A stretch of DNA of 64,000 bases from Fratercula arctica (Eukaryota; Chordata; Aves; Charadriiformes; Alcidae): contig CANTUZ010000002.1 in assembly GCA_947846985.1 (NCBI GenBank), forward strand, positions 157,041,889 through 157,105,888, written 5' to 3'. The notes under the pieces are model-generated. The model was not told the origin of the DNA, did no database searches, and saw only the letters and a list, made by a program, of their open reading frames with translations. A program made the translations under genes and the position numbers. This document shows, piece after piece, positions 63,701-64,000 of this stretch (its first letter is position 1; each line of letters opens with the position of its first letter).

Positions 63701-64000
63701 TGGAAGTACCCACCCAAAAAATGTAGGAAAGACAGCAGCACAGGATGGTGGCAAGCGAATAAACTTGTGGCAGGGGAAAGCTGTGATAACTGCAAGAGAG
63801 GAAGACTAAATAACGGCTCTTCATCCAAGCCCTTTGTATCAAATTTCTTCTGCTGTTTGGAGGGGAAGAAAGAAGAACATAGCTTTGTAGAAGTGAACCA
63901 CAGTGGTCCGTTTAGTTTTGAGGATACTGCTTTGTATCCATCCAGTTTTATTTGTTGGTATAGGAGTAGCCATCGTGTGTGATTCTACTCTGAATGTGAA
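60710..64000. other. Non-coding DNA, no gene seen
   Basis: A minus frame of 153 codons (60,970-61,431) overlaps a stretch at about 61,140-61,265 with TTAGGAGCCTAAGTC and CTAAGTCACTTAAG. These phrases are typical of an old interspersed repeat in birds and reptiles, so this frame is probably repeat-derived. A T-run lies at about 62,502-62,518. About 62,780-63,060 has balanced composition with TAAT cores and may be a conserved element. No exon recognised. Confidence 0.45.

Noticed and set aside
1..64000. About 150 open frames of 60-200 codons on both strands
   Set aside because: Apart from those in CR1 copies, none shows a recognisable domain, consistent phase or splice-bounded structure. Their number and overlap fit chance in vertebrate non-coding DNA.
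1..64000. CRISPR array, tRNA or rRNA genes, bacterial operons
   Set aside because: No regularly spaced direct repeats, no cloverleaf with A/B boxes noticed, and repeat content (CR1, LTRs) is vertebrate.

Overview
The window is vertebrate nuclear DNA, most probably from a bird. Several CR1 LINE 3' ends carry the avian terminal repeat (ATTCTATGATTCTATGAT-like). There are also solo LTRs of endogenous-retrovirus type whose ends and layout look like families common in birds. The background is AT-rich, full of A/T homopolymers and poor in CpG. I see no bacterial-style gene organisation, no rRNA or tRNA gene, no CRISPR array and no protein-coding exon I can name. The window is best read as intergenic or deep-intronic DNA. 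Open reading frames are short and unrecognised, apart from retrotransposon remnants.

Layout: 1-34,000 is mainly unique non-coding sequence with simple repeats, two short CR1 pieces (about 11,179-11,308 on minus and 21,932-22,073 on plus) and a 51-bp tandem duplication (15,074-15,175). From 34,000 to 51,400 LTR insertions cluster. Three solo LTRs have TG...CA ends and 5-bp target-site duplications (TSDs), exact or with one mismatch: 34,090-34,684 (+), 41,478-42,212 (-) and 43,983-44,472 (-). The fourth insertion is the most unusual object here: a 1.83-kb inverted-repeat element at 49,508-51,335. From 51,400 to 64,000 there is a C-rich/A-rich low-complexity patch, an old CR1 remnant (about 55,280-55,910), a long broken CR1 copy with endonuclease and reverse-transcriptase remnants (about 57,650-60,480), and a second CR1 tail right behind it (about 60,580-60,709).

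The 49,508-51,335 element has two arms of about 678 bp, about 99.6% identical by my base-by-base reading, around a 471-bp spacer. Each arm has a TATA box and a downstream AATAAA, both pointing outward. The whole unit is flanked by a perfect 5-bp duplication, ATTCC. If the arms are LTR segments, both outer ends are U5-type ends, unlike a normal provirus or solo LTR. My reading is a palindromic head-to-head LTR molecule integrated as one unit. An assembly foldback artefact must be excluded.

Several stretches look like possible conserved non-coding elements (about 2,040-2,340, 8,380-8,700, 18,380-18,560, 31,230-31,620, 42,820-43,010 and 62,780-63,060). That rests only on composition and motif content and needs alignment to other genomes.
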